Assembly (NCBI GenBank): GCA_020721445.1
Contig: DYMU01000003.1
Location: 1 to 64,000 of the forward strand
Source of the DNA: Gemmobacter nectariphilus
Lineage (GTDB): Bacteria; Pseudomonadota; Alphaproteobacteria; Rhodobacterales; Rhodobacteraceae
Reading direction: 5' to 3'
Length of the DNA stretch: 64,000 nt
The notes below the pieces were generated by a model. It was not told the origin of the DNA, did no database searches, and saw only the letters and a program-made list of their open reading frames with translations. The first letter of the stretch is position 1. Every line of letters begins with the position of its first letter. Positions 51,735 through 60,835 of the stretch are shown here, in pieces. The position numbers and the translations under genes were made by a program.

Positions 51735-52459
51735 CGCAGGCGGAACGGGTTTGGGTCCCAGGCGCAGGCATAGCCGTCGCCATCGGGGTCAAGGCCCAGA
51801 CGGTCACGCTCGGGCCCGCCCTTGGCCAGAAACGCCTCTTGCGCCAGATCGGGTGAGGTGTAGCCCGCGCACTTGGCCTCTGCATTGCCGCCAAAGCCCG
51901 ACCGTTTGTAAAGCTGGGTGCCGCGCGGGTGGCTGGTGGCCAGCGCATAGTCCACGATGTTCGGACCAAGGGCGCCGGGGCGCACCGGCAGCGCACCGGG
52001 CTGGATCACCTGATACTGGGCGCGGTTGCGTTCGATCCGCGCGCGGTCGCTTTCGATGGTTTCGCGCTGCGATACGGCGGCAAAATCGTTCTCGTCCGAA
52101 ATGCCGGGCTTGCGCAGCGCGGCCATTTCGCCCGATTCTTCCTTGATCCCGATCGGTGCGTCGCCACGTGGGCGGTTGGCGTCAAGTGCTGCCCCCTGCG
52201 GGCTGCTGGGCGCGCCAATCACCGCCCCGGTGGCAGGCTGCGATGTCCCGCCCTGACCATCAGTCCGGTCAATCGCCGCGCCGATGCTGTCGGTGGAAAA
52301 GTCCGGCGGCACAATCGGCTGCGGGCGCGGCGCGCCAAGGTCGCGGTCACGGACGTAGGAGTTATAGTCCTGAAACCCGACCCCGGCCCCGCTGTCGGGC
52401 ACAGGGGGGGCACAGGCCACAAGGGCCAGAGGAAACAGCAAAACGGCAGGAAATCGCAT
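51731..52459 (-). CDS. Lipoprotein with C-terminal excalibur-like calcium-binding motif
   Basis: MRFPAVLLFPLALVACAPP lipobox; C-terminal LDPDGDGYACAWDPNPF. Confidence 0.82.
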   Translation of the reverse strand: MRFPAVLLFPLALVACAPPVPDSGAGVGFQDYNSYVRDRDLGAPRPQPIVPPDFSTDSIGAAIDRTDGQGGTSQPATGAVIGAPSSPQGAALDANRPRGDAPIGIKEESGEMAALRKPGISDENDFAAVSQRETIESDRARIERNRAQYQVIQPGALPVRPGALGPNIVDYALATSHPRGTQLYKRSGFGGNAEAKCAGYTSPDLAQEAFLAKGGPERDRLGLDPDGDGYACAWDPNPFRLR

Positions 52460-52497
52460 GATCTTGCAGACCCGAAAGGTTAAAATGATCGTGGCTG

Positions 52498-53976
52498 TTA
52501 CCACCATTTTCCGGGCTTGGCCACAAAGCCGGCGGCGGTCTCAAGCACATAGGCGTGATTCAGCAACGCGGCTTCCTCCCACGGGCGGCCGATCAGTTGC
52601 AGGCCCAGCGGCAGGCCCTTGGCATCCAGCCCCACCGGCACCGCCACACCGGGCAGCCCGGCAAGGTTCAGCGTCACGGTGAACACGTCGTTCAGATACA
52701 TCTCGACCGGATCGCTGCCGCCCTGTTCGCCCAGACCAAAGGCAGACGATGGCGTGGTCGGGGCCAGAATGGCGTCGATGCCTGCCGCAAACGCCTGCTC
52801 GAAATCGCGCTTGATCAGGCTGCGCACGCGGCGGGCGCGGTTGTAGTAAGCGTCATAGAACCCCGCCGACAGCACATAGGTGCCTGCCATGATCCGGCGC
52901 TGCACTTCCGGCCCGAACCCTTCGGCGCGGGTCTTTTCATACATCTCGGTGATGCCATCGCCTTGTGCCAGTTTGGCCCGGTGGCCATAGCGCACCCCGT
53001 CATAGCGCGCGAGGTTGGACGACGCCTCGGCGGGGGCAATGACGTAATAGGTTGGCAGCGCGTATTTCGTATGCGGCAGGCTGATATCCACGATCTGCGC
53101 GCCTGCATCGCGCAGCATGTCCATGCCGCGGTCCCAAAGTGCGGCAATTTCCGCGGGCATCCCGTCCAGCCGGTATTCGCGCGGAATACCGATTTGCTTG
53201 CCGCGGATGTCGCCGGTCAACGCGGCCTCAAAATCCGGCACCGGCAGATCGGCGCTGGTCGAATCCATCGGGTCATGCCCGGCCATCGCGCCCAGCATGA
53301 TCGCGGCGTCGCGCACCGATTTCGTCATCGGTCCGGCCTGATCAAGACTGGAGGCATAGGCCACGATGCCCCAGCGCGACACCCGGCCATAGGTCGGCTT
53401 TATGCCGGTGATGCCGCAGAACGCCGCGGGCTGGCGGATCGACCCGCCGGTATCGGTGCCGGTGGCGGCCAGACACAGGTCTGCCGCAACCGCTGCCGCC
53501 GACCCGCCCGAAGACCCGCCGGGGGTCAGCTTGCGGTCGTCAATCTTCCATGGGTTCACCGCCGGGCCATAGCACGATGATTCATTCGACGACCCCATGG
53601 CGAATTCGTCCATGTTCAGCTTGCCCAGCAGCACCGCGCCCGCGCTGGTCAGGTTGCTGGTCACGGTTGAGTCGTATTCCGGCCTGTAGCCTTTCAGGAT
53701 GTTCGACCCGGCCTGTGTCGGCACGCCCTTGACGGCGTAAAGGTCTTTCATCCCGATCGGAATCCCGCACATCGCCGGGGCATCGCCCGCCGCCAGCCGG
53801 GCATCGGCGGCGCGGGCCTGTTCCAGCGCCATTTCCGGCGTCTTGTGCACGAATGCGTTCAGCCCGTCGCCCGCATCCATGGCCGTCAGGCAGGCCATCG
53901 TCAGGTCCACGGCGGTGATCTCGCCCTTGCGCAGCGCATCGCGCGCCGCGGCAATCGTCCAGGTATTCGCGCTCAT
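52498..53976 (-). CDS. gatA: Asp-tRNA(Asn)/Glu-tRNA(Gln) amidotransferase subunit A
   Basis: [62 protein letters not shown]. Confidence 0.97.
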   Translation of the reverse strand: MSANTWTIAAARDALRKGEITAVDLTMACLTAMDAGDGLNAFVHKTPEMALEQARAADARLAAGDAPAMCGIPIGMKDLYAVKGVPTQAGSNILKGYRPEYDSTVTSNLTSAGAVLLGKLNMDEFAMGSSNESSCYGPAVNPWKIDDRKLTPGGSSGGSAAAVAADLCLAATGTDTGGSIRQPAAFCGITGIKPTYGRVSRWGIVAYASSLDQAGPMTKSVRDAAIMLGAMAGHDPMDSTSADLPVPDFEAALTGDIRGKQIGIPREYRLDGMPAEIAALWDRGMDMLRDAGAQIVDISLPHTKYALPTYYVIAPAEASSNLARYDGVRYGHRAKLAQGDGITEMYEKTRAEGFGPEVQRRIMAGTYVLSAGFYDAYYNRARRVRSLIKRDFEQAFAAGIDAILAPTTPSSAFGLGEQGGSDPVEMYLNDVFTVTLNLAGLPGVAVPVGLDAKGLPLGLQLIGRPWEEAALLNHAYVLETAAGFVAKPGKWW

Positions 53977-54260
53977 TCCACCACCTTCGGCACGGCAAAG
54001 AACCCTTCGCGCGCATCGGGCGCGTTCTTCAGCACAGCCGCCTGAATGTTGCCGTCCGTCACCACATCGGCCCGCCGCTTCAGCCGCATCGGGGTAACGC
54101 TGGTCATCGGCTCGACCCCGGTGACATCGACCTCGTTCAACTGCTCCATGAAGCCAAGGATCGATGACAGTTTCTCGGCCAAGGCCGGCAGATCGGCGTC
54201 TTCCACCCGGATGCGGGCCAGTTTCGCCACCTTGCGGGCGGTCTGGGTGTCGATGGACAT
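53973..54260 (-). CDS. gatC: Asp-tRNA(Asn)/Glu-tRNA(Gln) amidotransferase subunit C
   Basis: [55 protein letters not shown]; overlaps gatA start. Confidence 0.96.
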   Translation of the reverse strand: MSIDTQTARKVAKLARIRVEDADLPALAEKLSSILGFMEQLNEVDVTGVEPMTSVTPMRLKRRADVVTDGNIQAAVLKNAPDAREGFFAVPKVVE

Positions 54261-54455
54261 GGCAAGTCCCTTTCCTGCGCTGATCGGCATCGTTTAGCCG
54301 CCCGCCCCCGTGGCTGCAAGCCCGGCCACACGCGCCAATCGCGCGCGGGCCATGGGTTCCCTGCCATTCCCGCGCAGCCAATGTGCACCCGCTGCCTTGC
54401 CACCCCCTGCGGCTTGCCCCACATTCCGGACAGTTTCAGATACAAGGACGCCCCC

Positions 54456-55154
54456 ATGCAAATCACCTGGCTTGGCCATTCCGGCTTTCGCATCGAGATT
54501 GAAGACGCGGTCCTGCTGATCGACCCCTGGCTTGACGGCAACCCGAGTTTTCCGCCTGCACAGCGCGCCGCCGCCCTTGCGGGCGTCACCCACATTCTGC
54601 TGACCCACGCCCATGGCGACCATGCCTCCAGCGCCGCAGCCATTGCCGCCCAGACCGGGGCCAGCATCGCCGCCATCCACGAACTTGCGGGCTGGCTGGA
54701 ACGCGAGGGGGCCACTTCGGTGATCGGCTTCAACAAGGGCGGCACCATTGATGCGGGCGGGGCACAGGTGACCATGGTCAACGCTGCCCATTCCGCCAGC
54801 ATCGACTTTCACGGCGGCAACGCCATTGCCGGCGGGTCTGCGGCAGGGTTCATGATCGCGGGCGAGGGGCAGGTGATCTATGTATCGGGCGATACCGACA
54901 TCATGGCCGATATGGAGTGGATGGCCGACTATCACAAACCCACCATCGGCATCCTGTCTTGCGGCGGCCATTACACCATGGACATGGCCCGTGCGGCCTA
55001 TGCCGCGCGGCGCTATTTCAACTTTCGCACCGTGATCCCGTGCCACTATCGCACTTTTGATGCCTTGGCGCAGGATGCCGGCGTGTTGAAGGCGGGCCTT
55101 CCCCCCGGCGTGACCCTGATTGAGCCACAGGTGATGGAGCCGATCGGGTTCTGA
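54456..55154 (+). CDS. Metal-dependent hydrolase (UPF0173, metallo-beta-lactamase fold)
   Basis: MQITWLGHSGFRIE; LLTHAHGDHASSAAAIA; YVSGDTDIMADMEWM. Confidence 0.92.
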   Translation: MQITWLGHSGFRIEIEDAVLLIDPWLDGNPSFPPAQRAAALAGVTHILLTHAHGDHASSAAAIAAQTGASIAAIHELAGWLEREGATSVIGFNKGGTIDAGGAQVTMVNAAHSASIDFHGGNAIAGGSAAGFMIAGEGQVIYVSGDTDIMADMEWMADYHKPTIGILSCGGHYTMDMARAAYAARRYFNFRTVIPCHYRTFDALAQDAGVLKAGLPPGVTLIEPQVMEPIGF

Positions 55155-55184
55155 CCGGCCCCAACCTGTCAGCCGCGCATCCGG

Positions 55185-55640
55185 TCAGGGTCGCAGATAG
55201 GCATAGCCCTCATACTGCAACTCCATCAGGCGCACCGCGCCCGATGGCACCACAACCGCATCGTCCAGCAAGGGCACGTCCTTGTTGGTTTTTTGCTTGA
55301 TCGATTCGACGGTGTTCAGACAGGCCGAGAACCGCAGCGATTCATGTTCCAGCGCCAGATCGCCCACCCGCGATGCCACCGGCGAGATATCGCTGCGCAA
55401 CATGGCCAGCCCCGGACCATAGGTCACGATCTCGACCGTGGCGGTCTGTCCAAGCTGCTGATAATGCGAGATGATATTGACCGCATTGTTCAGCGCCATG
55501 TTCATGGTCGCCTGATCGTCCTGATCGACATGGATCGCCACCTTCGGACCTTCGCCTTCGGCCAGAACCATCGCCGCCGACAGCACCACACCGGCAGCGG
55601 CGCCTGTCATGGCCCGCATCACTCCCTTGATCATCTTCAT
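55185..55640 (-). CDS. DsrE-family secreted protein
   Basis: KVAIHVDQDDQATMNMALNNAVNIISHYQQLGQTATVEIVTYGPGLAML. Confidence 0.85.
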   Translation of the reverse strand: MKMIKGVMRAMTGAAAGVVLSAAMVLAEGEGPKVAIHVDQDDQATMNMALNNAVNIISHYQQLGQTATVEIVTYGPGLAMLRSDISPVASRVGDLALEHESLRFSACLNTVESIKQKTNKDVPLLDDAVVVPSGAVRLMELQYEGYAYLRP

Positions 55641-55727
55641 CCTCCCCGATGAATTACGATTCCAGAATGTTGGCTTTTGTTGGCCACACAAAGCAAGCGC
55701 TTTCGCGGCGCGGGGGCAGCGCAGGCC

Positions 55728-56192
55728 CTAGCTGCGTTTTGCGGCGAAAAACGCCTTCAACAGCGCTTCGGCCTGCGACGCGGCAATGCCGTCATAGACC
55801 TCGGGCACGTGGTGGCATTGCGCGTGGGCAAACACTCGCGCGCCCACTGCAACCCCGCCGCTTTTCGGGTCTGCCGCGCCGTAATACAGCCGCGCGATCC
55901 GGGCTGCCGAAATCGCCGCCGCACACATCGGGCAGGGCTCCAGCGTGACATGCAGGTCATGGCCGACAAGGCGTTCGGACCCCAGCGCCCGGCAGGCGTC
56001 GCGGATCGCCAAAATCTCGGCATGCGCCGTCGGATCGCACAATTCGCGCGTGCGGTTGCCCGCCTGCGCCACCACCCGGCCCTCGGGCGACACCACCACC
56101 GCGCCCACCGGCACCTCGCCACGCGCGCCCGCCGCCCGCGCCTGATCCAGCGCAAGGTCCATGAACGATCGAAACCCGCGTTGCTCTTTCAT
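55728..56192 (-). CDS. tadA: tRNA adenosine deaminase
   Basis: GEVPVGAVVVSPEGRV; CDPTAHAEILAIRDACRALGSERL; LEPCPMCAAAI; start 56192 or 56162. Confidence 0.93.
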   Translation of the reverse strand: MKEQRGFRSFMDLALDQARAAGARGEVPVGAVVVSPEGRVVAQAGNRTRELCDPTAHAEILAIRDACRALGSERLVGHDLHVTLEPCPMCAAAISAARIARLYYGAADPKSGGVAVGARVFAHAQCHHVPEVYDGIAASQAEALLKAFFAAKRS

Positions 56193-56268
56193 CGGTTCCC
56201 AAATATTGTTGGCCGTCCGGGGGCAGATGGCCCTCGGGGCTGGCCACCCTGCGCCAAGGATGACAGTC

Positions 56269-57519
56269 ATGGCCCCAAATGAAAAGCCGCCGCGCCCAAA
56301 ACCCGCCGCAAGGCCAAGCGCGAAGCCCGGCCCCAAGCCCGCCGGCGACACGCCCGAGGGTGAGCGCATCGCCAAGGTGCTGTCGCGTGCGGGCATCGCG
56401 TCACGGCGTGAGGCCGAGCGGCTGATCGAGGCGGGCGAGGTTACCGTCAACGGCAAGATCGTCACCTCGCCGGCGCTGAATGTCACGCCGCACGACAAGA
56501 TCACCGTCTCGGGCCAGACTGTCGGCGCACCCGAACCGGCGCGGCTGTGGCTGTATTACAAACCCGAAGGTCTGGTCACCTCGGCCTCGGATGAAAAGGG
56601 CCGCGACACGGTGTTTGACAACCTGCCCGAAGACATGCCCCGCGTGATGTCGATCGGGCGGCTTGACCTGAATTCCGAAGGGCTGCTCCTGCTGACCAAC
56701 GATGGCGCGTTGAAACGCCAGTTGGAACTGCCGTCAACCGGCTGGCTGCGCAAATACCGCGTCCGGGTCAAAGGCAACCCGACCGAGGTCGATCTGGAAC
56801 CGTTGCGCCGCGGCATCACCATCGAGGGTGAGCATTTCCAGCCGATGGAGGTCAAGCTTGACCGCCATCAGGGGGCCAATGCCTGGCTGACCATCGGCCT
56901 GCGCGAAGGCAAGAACCGCGAAATTCGCCGCGCGATGTTCGCCATCAACCTGACGGTGAACCGGCTGATCCGCATCAGCTATGGCCCGTTCCGGCTGAAC
57001 GAGATGGAACCGGGCGATGTCGAAGAGGTCAAGGCCCGCATTCTGCGCGACCAGTTGGGGGCGCTGATCTCGGGTCAGATCGAGGATGCGACCGAGGGCC
57101 CGGTCAAGCCGAAGTCGCGCGTTCGCACCACCAGCCGCACCGAAGGCCGCCTTGGCAGCGCCGACGCCGCGCCCGCCCGCAAGGCCGCCGCCCCGCGCCG
57201 TGCCGACGACGACCGCACGCCGGCTGCGCGCGCCAAGGCCTTGCCCGCCCGGCCAGCAACCGGCAAGGCCCCCGGTGCCATCAGCAGCCCGCGGGGACGC
57301 AAGGCGCTGGGCCAATTGGCCGACGCATGGGAAACCGCCACCACCCGCCGCCCCGCCAAGACCGGCGCGAGACCGGCCCAGGACGGCGACACAGTGGCCA
57401 AGCCGCGCGGCCGCAGCACCCCTACCGCCGCCAAACCCGGCACCCGCAATGCAAAGCCCGACGCGCCGCGCCGCAGCGGGCCGAAAACCGGCCCCAAACC
57501 GCCACCGCGCCGGACATGA
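56269..57519 (+). CDS. RluB/RsuA-family pseudouridine synthase with Pro/Ala/Arg-rich C-terminal tail
   Basis: ERIAKVLSRAGIASRREAERLIEAGEVTVNGK (S4); SIGRLDLNSEGLLLLTNDG; REGKNREIRRAM. Confidence 0.92.
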   Translation: MAPNEKPPRPKPAARPSAKPGPKPAGDTPEGERIAKVLSRAGIASRREAERLIEAGEVTVNGKIVTSPALNVTPHDKITVSGQTVGAPEPARLWLYYKPEGLVTSASDEKGRDTVFDNLPEDMPRVMSIGRLDLNSEGLLLLTNDGALKRQLELPSTGWLRKYRVRVKGNPTEVDLEPLRRGITIEGEHFQPMEVKLDRHQGANAWLTIGLREGKNREIRRAMFAINLTVNRLIRISYGPFRLNEMEPGDVEEVKARILRDQLGALISGQIEDATEGPVKPKSRVRTTSRTEGRLGSADAAPARKAAAPRRADDDRTPAARAKALPARPATGKAPGAISSPRGRKALGQLADAWETATTRRPAKTGARPAQDGDTVAKPRGRSTPTAAKPGTRNAKPDAPRRSGPKTGPKPPPRRT

Positions 57520-57638
57520 CCGCGTCATGCCAAACCGCCGATTTCCCTGCGTGACGCCACTGGCAAGCCGCTGATCCATCGCCTATACTAAGGTGGTGTG
57601 TTCGCCGGTGATCTGCGTTGCCCCGCAAAGGAGGCCCC

Positions 57639-57722
57639 ATGTCCGCAAACGGGTTGCAAACCCTGTCTTTCGTGGTTTTCCTTGGGCTGGTGGCGTATGT
57701 TGCCTTTGGCGGGGGCTTGTGA
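57639..57722 (+). CDS. Putative 27-aa single-TM microprotein (MSANGLQTLSFVVFLGLVAYVAFGGGL)
   Basis: AAGGAGG at 57628-57634; stop overlaps next ATG (TGATG); hydrophobic core; below ORF track cutoff. Confidence 0.7.
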   Translation: MSANGLQTLSFVVFLGLVAYVAFGGGL

Positions 57723-58603
57723 TGGCGCAGCGGTTTGGTGGAAAATACAGCCCCGATGGCGCGGCGCCCAAGCCCGGCGCAGCTTTGCCGCAGGCGCACC
57801 CGTTTGATGGCAAGCAACCTCTGCAAGGCGCAGGCCGCGCCCGGATGCTGGCGGTGGCCGCGCTGTTGTTTTTGCCCGCCGCCTTTTTTGGCACGCCACG
57901 CGAACTGATCTTTGGCCTGGGGGCGACGGCGCTGATGCTGGCAAGCGCCTTTCTGACGCTGGAAGGTCTGAAGGCCCATGCCGCCTATGACCAGCGCAAG
58001 GTCGCCCGTCGCCCCGCCTTTCCGCGCAAGATCTTTGGCAGCGTCTTTGCCGGGGCGGCGCTGTTCGTGGGCGGGATGATGTCGCATGCCGACCTGATCT
58101 ACCCCGTGCTGTTCGCGCTGGCCGGGGGGCTTTTGCACTTTGGCACTTTTGGTGCCGATCCCCTGCGTGACAAGGGCGCCGAAGGCATCGACACCTTCCA
58201 GACCGACCGCGTTGCCCGCGCGGTGGATGAGGCAGAAAAGCACCTGTCAGCCATGCGTGATGCCATCCTGCGCGCCGGCGACCGCCAGCTTGAAGGCCGG
58301 GTTGAACGCTTCATCGCCGCTGCCCGCGCGCTGTTTCGCACCGTTGAAGAAGACCCGCGCGACCTGACCGCCGCCCGCAAGTATCTGTCAGTCTATCTGA
58401 TGGGCGCGCGCGATTCGACGGTGAAGTTTGCCGATCTTTATGCCCGCTCGCGCGATGGCCAGGCCCGCGCCGATTATATTGCCCTGCTGGATGATCTGGA
58501 AACCACATTTGCCGACCGCTCGCGCCGGCTTTTGTCAGATAACCGCAGTGATCTGGATGTAGAGATTTCGGTGCTGCGTGATCGGTTGAAAGCCGAAACT
58601 TGA
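57722..58603 (+). CDS. XpaC-like protein (5-bromo-4-chloroindolyl phosphate hydrolysis family)
   Basis: Two TM segments then VARAVDEAEKHLSAMRDAILRAGDRQLEGRVERFIAAARALFRTVEEDPRDLTAARKYLSVYLMGARDSTVKFADLYARS. Confidence 0.82.
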   Translation: MAQRFGGKYSPDGAAPKPGAALPQAHPFDGKQPLQGAGRARMLAVAALLFLPAAFFGTPRELIFGLGATALMLASAFLTLEGLKAHAAYDQRKVARRPAFPRKIFGSVFAGAALFVGGMMSHADLIYPVLFALAGGLLHFGTFGADPLRDKGAEGIDTFQTDRVARAVDEAEKHLSAMRDAILRAGDRQLEGRVERFIAAARALFRTVEEDPRDLTAARKYLSVYLMGARDSTVKFADLYARSRDGQARADYIALLDDLETTFADRSRRLLSDNRSDLDVEISVLRDRLKAET

Positions 58604-58650
58604 CCTCGATTTCAATAGCTGCCCCCAATTTCAACAGTGAGGCCCCTGCC

Positions 58651-59823
58651 ATGACCCAGACCATTCGCGAACAGGCCGCCAAGGCCCTTGCCCAGATCGA
58701 GGAAGTGACTGCCGTGATCCTGCCCGAACCGGGCGGCGAGATTGTGCCGCTTGAGGCCGCCACCGGCGACAAGGCCAGCGGTATTCGGGCCCGCATGGCC
58801 GAGCTGGACATGACCAACACCCAGTCGATCATTTCCTTCGGCTCAAAGGCGCAGGCCGAGTTGCAGGTCATTTCGCAAGAAATGCTGGCCGATGTAAGGA
58901 ACAAGGACGCAGGCCCCGCTGGCGACAGCCTGCGCAAGATCGTGACCACGATCCGCGGCTTTGGCGGTGATGAGCTGGACCTGCGCCGCGAACGCAGCTG
59001 GTGGGAACGGCTGACCGGACAGGCAGCACCCTTTGCCGAGTTTGTGGCGCGCTATGAAACCGTGCAAAGCCAGATCGACAAGGTGACCGAAGATCTTTTG
59101 CACCATGAACATAAGCTGTTGAAGGACATCCGGTCACTCGACATGCTGTATGAAAAGACGCTCAACTTCTACGACGAACTGGCGCTTTACATCGCGGCGG
59201 GCGAGGCCAAGCTGGCCGATCTGGACGCCACCGCCATTCCCGCCAAACAGGCCGAGGTGGATGCCGCGCCTGAAATGGAACAGGTGAAGAAGGCGCAGGA
59301 ACTGCGTGATATGCGCTCTGCCCGCGATGATCTGGAACGCCGGGTCCATGACCTGAAACTGACCCGTCAGGTCACCATGCAATCGCTGCCCTCGATCCGT
59401 CTGGTGCAGGAAAACGACAAGTCGCTGGTGACCAAGATCAACTCTACCCTCGTCAACACCGTGCCCTTGTGGGAAACCCAACTGGCGCAGGCGGTGACCA
59501 TCCAGCGGTCGCGCGAGGCCGCCGAGGCCGTGCGTGACGCCAATGACCTGACCAACGAGCTGTTGACCAAGAACGCCGACAATCTGCGCGAGACCAACCG
59601 GGTGGTGCGCGAGGAAATGGAACGCGGCGTGTTCGATATCGAATCGGTCAAGCAGGCGAACGAGCAGTTGATCGCCACCATCAATGACAGTCTGGCGATT
59701 GCCGATGAAGGCAAGGCACGCCGCGCCGCCGCCGAGATTGAACTGAAAAAGATGGAAGCCGAGCTGCGTGACACCCTGTCATCCGCCCGTGCCCGCACCA
59801 TCCCTGCACCGGCAAAGGGCTAA
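58651..59823 (+). CDS. telA: Toxic anion resistance protein TelA
   Basis: QSIISFGSKAQAELQVISQEMLADV...DLLHHEHKLLKDIRSLDMLYEKTLNFYDELALYIAAGE...QSLPSIRLVQENDKSLVTKINSTLVNTVPLWETQLAQAVT. Confidence 0.92.
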   Translation: MTQTIREQAAKALAQIEEVTAVILPEPGGEIVPLEAATGDKASGIRARMAELDMTNTQSIISFGSKAQAELQVISQEMLADVRNKDAGPAGDSLRKIVTTIRGFGGDELDLRRERSWWERLTGQAAPFAEFVARYETVQSQIDKVTEDLLHHEHKLLKDIRSLDMLYEKTLNFYDELALYIAAGEAKLADLDATAIPAKQAEVDAAPEMEQVKKAQELRDMRSARDDLERRVHDLKLTRQVTMQSLPSIRLVQENDKSLVTKINSTLVNTVPLWETQLAQAVTIQRSREAAEAVRDANDLTNELLTKNADNLRETNRVVREEMERGVFDIESVKQANEQLIATINDSLAIADEGKARRAAAEIELKKMEAELRDTLSSARARTIPAPAKG

Positions 59824-59833
59824 GCACAGAATC

Positions 59834-60793
59834 ATGGGCCTTGTCGCCGCCCTTAGGGCCATGTGTCACGCCACCTGTCTGGTGGCTGTTGCGGGGTGCG
59901 TTGGCAGCCCGCAGCTTCCCGCCCGATCCCCGATCGCCCCGACGCGGCCCGGCACCGTGGCGGTGCAGCCGGCCCCCCCGACCCCAAGTGCTGCAAGCGA
60001 AGCCGTGCGCCAGCATTTTGCCCGCGTGCAGGCCGACCTTCTGGCCTCGGGCCTGTTGCGCACCGATGGCGGCGGGCGCGACACGCCGTTTTCCGACCGG
60101 ATGCTGGCCGACACCTTCATCCGCATCGCGCTTTATGACGAATATGCACGCGGCCCGGTCGGCCCGGTGCAACGCCAAACCGAAAGCCGCCTGCGCCGCT
60201 GGGAGGCCCCGGTTCGGGTGGGCTTGCGCTTTGGCGCATCGGTCAGCCCCACTGACCGCGCCACCGACACCGCGCGCATCGGGTCGTATCTTGCCCGCCT
60301 GTCGCGGCTGACCGGCCACCCGATCATGCTGAACGACAGCGCGCCCAACTTCTTCCTGCATATCGTGGGCGAGGACGAGCGCCGCGCGCTTGGCCCCATC
60401 ATCGCCTCTGCGCTTCCCGGTCTGTCGACGGGCGAAATCGCCGGCATCACCAACATGCCGCTTTCAACCTATTGCCTTGTCTACGCGATGTCGGATGGAT
60501 CTTCCGGGCGATACAGCGGCGCCTTTGCGGTGATCCGGGCGGAACACCCCGACCTGTTGCGCCTGTCCTGCATTCATGAAGAAATCGCCCAAGGCCTTGG
60601 CCTTGCCAATGACAGCCCGCGTGCCCGCCCGTCGATCTTCAACGATGATGAGGAATTCGCGCTGCTGACCCGTCAGGATGAACTGTTGCTGCGCATCCTC
60701 TATAACCCCGCCCTGCGCCCCGGCATGACCCAATCCGAGGCCCGGCCGATCGTCAATTCGCTTGCCAGCGCCCTTGTGGGCGGTGAAAGTTGA
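59834..60793 (+). CDS. DUF2927 domain-containing putative lipoprotein
   Basis: LVAVAGCVGSP lipobox-like; PNFFLHIVGEDERRALGP; LSCIHEEIAQGLGLANDSPRARPSIFNDDEEFALLTRQDELLLRILY. Confidence 0.85.
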   Translation: MGLVAALRAMCHATCLVAVAGCVGSPQLPARSPIAPTRPGTVAVQPAPPTPSAASEAVRQHFARVQADLLASGLLRTDGGGRDTPFSDRMLADTFIRIALYDEYARGPVGPVQRQTESRLRRWEAPVRVGLRFGASVSPTDRATDTARIGSYLARLSRLTGHPIMLNDSAPNFFLHIVGEDERRALGPIIASALPGLSTGEIAGITNMPLSTYCLVYAMSDGSSGRYSGAFAVIRAEHPDLLRLSCIHEEIAQGLGLANDSPRARPSIFNDDEEFALLTRQDELLLRILYNPALRPGMTQSEARPIVNSLASALVGGES

Positions 60794-60835
60794 ACAATCC
60801 TACCCAAGTCCTTTCCGGGAAACAGGAGTGAAGCC

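Noticed and set aside
52498-54381. 627-aa version of gatA
   Set aside because: The first ~135 aa are an out-of-frame reading of gatC; GatA starts at MSANTW (53976).
57090-57519. Pro/Ala/Arg-rich tail of the RluB-like protein as a novel domain
   Set aside because: Low-complexity tails on this pseudouridine synthase family are common in high-GC alphaproteobacteria; not distinctive.
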